A program made the position numbers and the translations under genes. This document shows, one piece after another, positions 21,129 through 22,914 of a DNA stretch of 22,914 bases (positions within the stretch are counted from its first letter, which is position 1; each line of letters opens with the position of its first letter). The stretch is taken from NCBI GenBank assembly GCA_040274765.1, contig JBEMAY010000052.1, positions 1 to 22,914 of the forward strand, read 5' to 3'. The stretch is from Psychrobacillus sp040274765 (lineage in GTDB: Bacteria; Bacillota; Bacilli; Bacillales_A; Planococcaceae). The notes under the pieces are model-generated. The model saw only the letters and a list, made by a program, of their open reading frames with translations. It did no database searches and was not told the origin of the DNA.

Positions 21129-21282
21129 TACGACAATGATGTCCTAGATTACTACAATGACCAGTTTCTTTACGTTAATCTCTCCATGAATTACTACAAT
21201 CACAGCCTAATTTGCGACCATCCCCTCATAGATTACTACAATCCATATCCACGACCACTCTCCTCGCCCCTTTTGCGACAAC
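21129..21282. repeat. Second tandem array with 21-nt period
   Basis: Units beginning TACGACAAT, TACTACAAT, TACGTTAAT, TACTACAAT, TGCGACCAT and TACTACAAT start at 21129, 21150, 21171, 21192, 21213 and 21234, exactly 21 bases apart. A further TGCGACAAC stands at 21274, 40 bases on. Every second unit carries the best-conserved ATTACTACAAT. The array lies between two convergent genes, has no coding start and is pyrimidine-rich at its far end. It shares period and placement, but not full consensus, with the array at 11107. Confidence 0.8.
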
Positions 21283-21319
21283 CCGGACTCAAAACCCTTT
21301 CTCGTTAGCTTACTTCTAT

Positions 21320-21868
21320 TCAATATTCCTTCGAAAAAAACTTAGTTAATTGGTAACTCATCTCTTCAGCTGTTTTTTTGTAACCCGTACTCTTCCAATG
21401 AAAGATCATTCCCATCGTTGCACTGGAGCAAAAAGAGAGAAATAAGTCTATATCGGTATCCTTCGTCACATTGCGAACAATAACGGAACGTGGGAAGCTC
21501 ACTAAGTAATCGTTAAATTGCAATAGATATCTAAATGGAACATTTTCAGATAACAAGACATCATAAAATTCCTGATGCTTTAAAATATGTGAGAATAGAG
21601 GCGTCATACTTTTTTGCAACGGATTATCAAGATTCTCTAACACTTGATCATAATCTGCTCTTAATTCATTAATAATATTATTAAAGCTTTCTTGAAAGAG
21701 ATCATCAATATTCGTATAATGCGCGTAAAAGGTGGAACGATTAATGCTCGCTAATTTACATAATTCAACTACTGTAATTTCACTAAACATTTTCTTTTGT
21801 AATTTCTCGATTAATATTTTTCTTAGTAGACTCTTTGTTTTAATTACGCGCAAATCATTTATATTCAT
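21320..21868 (-). CDS. TetR/AcrR-family transcriptional regulator
   Basis: This 182-residue protein has the TetR DNA-binding domain in residues about 8 to 55: KTKSLLRKILIEKLQKKMFSEITVVELCKLASINRSTFYAHYTNIDDL, including the helix-turn-helix. The C-terminal ligand domain (about 70 to 180) resembles the TetR_C_7 group, as in DhaS-like regulators. The start at 21868 (MNINDLRV) was chosen over an ATG twelve codons upstream because GAGGAG stands six bases before it. It is divergent from a short-chain dehydrogenase, and a palindrome lies in front of the latter, so it most likely controls that gene and perhaps itself. The ligand is unknown. Confidence 0.9.
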   Translation of the reverse strand: MNINDLRVIKTKSLLRKILIEKLQKKMFSEITVVELCKLASINRSTFYAHYTNIDDLFQESFNNIINELRADYDQVLENLDNPLQKSMTPLFSHILKHQEFYDVLLSENVPFRYLLQFNDYLVSFPRSVIVRNVTKDTDIDLFLSFCSSATMGMIFHWKSTGYKKTAEEMSYQLTKFFSKEY

Positions 21869-21989
21869 ACCATTCTCCTCGTTCATCTTCCACTTAGCAT
21901 ACATTTTTTATGAAACTGTTGGTTAAACTTCATATTGAGTTAGATTGATTGTTGTGTATTGTTTTTTCCTGTTATAACTTTAACATAGA

Positions 21990-22007
21990 CGTGTTGTTCA
22001 AAACACG
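21990..22007. promoter_or_regulatory. Candidate operator for the TetR-type regulator
   Basis: CGTGTT and AACACG form a 6-bp inverted repeat with a six-base centre, seven bases before the ribosome binding site of the dehydrogenase gene. Upstream, TATAAC (21974) and TAACAT (21981) are possible -10 boxes, but no single promoter stands out. Confidence 0.45.
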
Positions 22008-22026
22008 AATTATAGGAGGCGTTGAG

Positions 22027-22773
22027 ATGAGTAATGTAGTAGTTATTACAGGCGCAGCAACAGGTTTAGGAAGAGCAACTGCTTTAAAATTAGCGGCAGG
22101 CGGCTATCGACTAGTTTTGGTCGATTATAATGAAGCAGAGGGAGCAAAAACAACTGCAGATGCTGAAGCTTTGGGCACTGAAGCAATTTTTGTGAAAGCA
22201 GACGTATCAAATGAAAAAGATGTTCAAAATTACGTTGCGAAAGCAGTGGAAGCCTTTGGTACGATTAATTACTTCTTAAATAATGCAGGGATTATGATTC
22301 CTTTCCGTTTATTACATGAGTATGATGACAACGAGTATGATCGTATCATGAATATCAATTTAAAAGGTGTATTCTTAGGTATTAAATATGTGATTCCAGT
22401 TATGCTTGAAAATGAAGGTGGCACAATTGTAAACACCGTATCTTCGAATTCATATAAACCAACTGCTTATAACGGTCTATACTCCGCAACAAAGCATGCT
22501 GTTCTAGGTCTTACTAAATCAATTGGACAAGATTATCAGTCAAAAAACATTTTTGCAGTGGGTGTAGCGCCGAATAATATGCAAACAAACATTTCAGCTA
22601 GTGCAGCTGTTACTTACACAGAGGAAATAGGTCAAGCAATAGGTGCTACTACACCACCGAATATTGCAGCAACTGCTGAGGAAGTTGCGGAGGCCATGGT
22701 ATTTGCAATGACCAATGGTAAGCTATTAACAGGATCTGTAGTCAATTGCGCTGGTGGACAAATCTATAGCTAA
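22027..22773 (+). CDS. Short-chain dehydrogenase/reductase (SDR)
   Basis: This 248-residue classical SDR is an NAD(P)-dependent oxidoreductase of unknown substrate. It has the cofactor motif TGAATGLG (8 to 15), D33 at the end of the second strand which favours NAD(H), DV at 59 to 60, NNAG at 85 to 88, N111, and the catalytic S139/S140, Y152 and K156 (NTVSSNS, YSATKHA). The C-terminal half has GVAPNNMQTN where most relatives have PG. The start at 22027 follows AGGAGG at seven bases; a longer frame upstream crosses the promoter region. It is divergent from the TetR-type gene that probably regulates it. Such pairs often handle small alcohols, aldehydes or ketones. Confidence 0.93.
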   Translation: MSNVVVITGAATGLGRATALKLAAGGYRLVLVDYNEAEGAKTTADAEALGTEAIFVKADVSNEKDVQNYVAKAVEAFGTINYFLNNAGIMIPFRLLHEYDDNEYDRIMNINLKGVFLGIKYVIPVMLENEGGTIVNTVSSNSYKPTAYNGLYSATKHAVLGLTKSIGQDYQSKNIFAVGVAPNNMQTNISASAAVTYTEEIGQAIGATTPPNIAATAEEVAEAMVFAMTNGKLLTGSVVNCAGGQIYS

Positions 22774-22869
22774 GAGAGAAATTTTAATCATGACAAGATG
22801 CAGCTGCTCATGAATAAAAACTTCTCTCATCAGAAACGAGACTGGGACAAAACCATCCTCTTAAATGAA

Positions 22870-22912
22870 AAAGCCGATGAAATTTTACAATAAGTAAAAT
22901 TTCACCGGCTTT
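22870..22912. terminator. Strong terminator-like hairpin at the right edge
   Basis: A 19-bp stem with one mismatch (22870 to 22888 and 22894 to 22912, five-base loop) has a T-rich flank on the minus side (TTTTTCATTT) and at least TTTAT on the plus side before the window ends. It probably ends the dehydrogenase transcript and a leftward gene outside the window. The 60 bases before it hold GAGAC followed by TGGGACAAAA, a motif I remember from Firmicutes intergenic repeats. Confidence 0.75.
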
Positions 22913-22914
22913 AT

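Noticed and set aside
21949..22026. Longer N-terminus of the dehydrogenase
   Set aside because: It would precede the TGAATGLG motif by 26 unusual residues and overlap the palindrome and promoter region; the internal ATG has a perfect AGGAGG site.

Overview
The window looks like the chromosome of a low-GC Gram-positive bacterium of the order Bacillales; protein style and gene order suggest Planococcaceae or Bacillaceae, but I cannot name a genus. The gene orders cggR-gap-pgk-tpiA-gpmI-eno and secG-estA-rnr-smpB-ssrA are those known from Bacillus and relatives. Two core blocks are present, with an integrated element at the left and accessory genes between and after them.

Left end (1 to about 4020): the right end of an integrated element. 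A tyrosine integrase and a Cro/CI-type repressor read rightward. Divergently there are a small excisionase-like helix-turn-helix protein, a primase-polymerase and the start of a DUF3987-type protein that runs off the left edge. The integrase abuts the 3' end of ssrA (tmRNA), a classic attachment gene. The layout resembles phage-inducible chromosomal islands and similar satellites or small integrative elements.

4025 to 8764: the trans-translation and RNA quality-control block on the minus strand: secG, a carboxylesterase (YvaK/Est30 type), rnr (RNase R), smpB and ssrA. SmpB and tmRNA rescue stalled ribosomes, and RNase R degrades the defective messages. A strongly folded stretch of about 150 nt lies between smpB and the ssrA promoter.

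8894 to 10982: two uncharacterised membrane-anchored proteins, convergent on a shared bidirectional terminator.

11107 to 11640: a minisatellite-like array with a 21-nt period and a 102-nt higher-order period, just past the eno terminator. A second, diverged 21-nt-period array lies at 21129 to 21282.

11694 to 18813: the glycolytic operon on the minus strand, with a recognisable sigma-A promoter and a tandem CggR operator downstream of it. A glutaredoxin-like gene lies upstream.

19402 to 21113: an ECF sigma factor gene with an ECF-like promoter in front and an overlapping gene for a one-TM, probably anti-sigma, protein. 21320 to 22773: a TetR-type regulator divergent from a short-chain dehydrogenase, with a palindromic candidate operator between them. 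The window ends in a strong bidirectional terminator-like hairpin.

Many starts were moved from the longest possible ORF to the codon with the best ribosome binding site; this is stated in each entry. No tools were used, so family assignments rest on recognised motifs and remembered family features.
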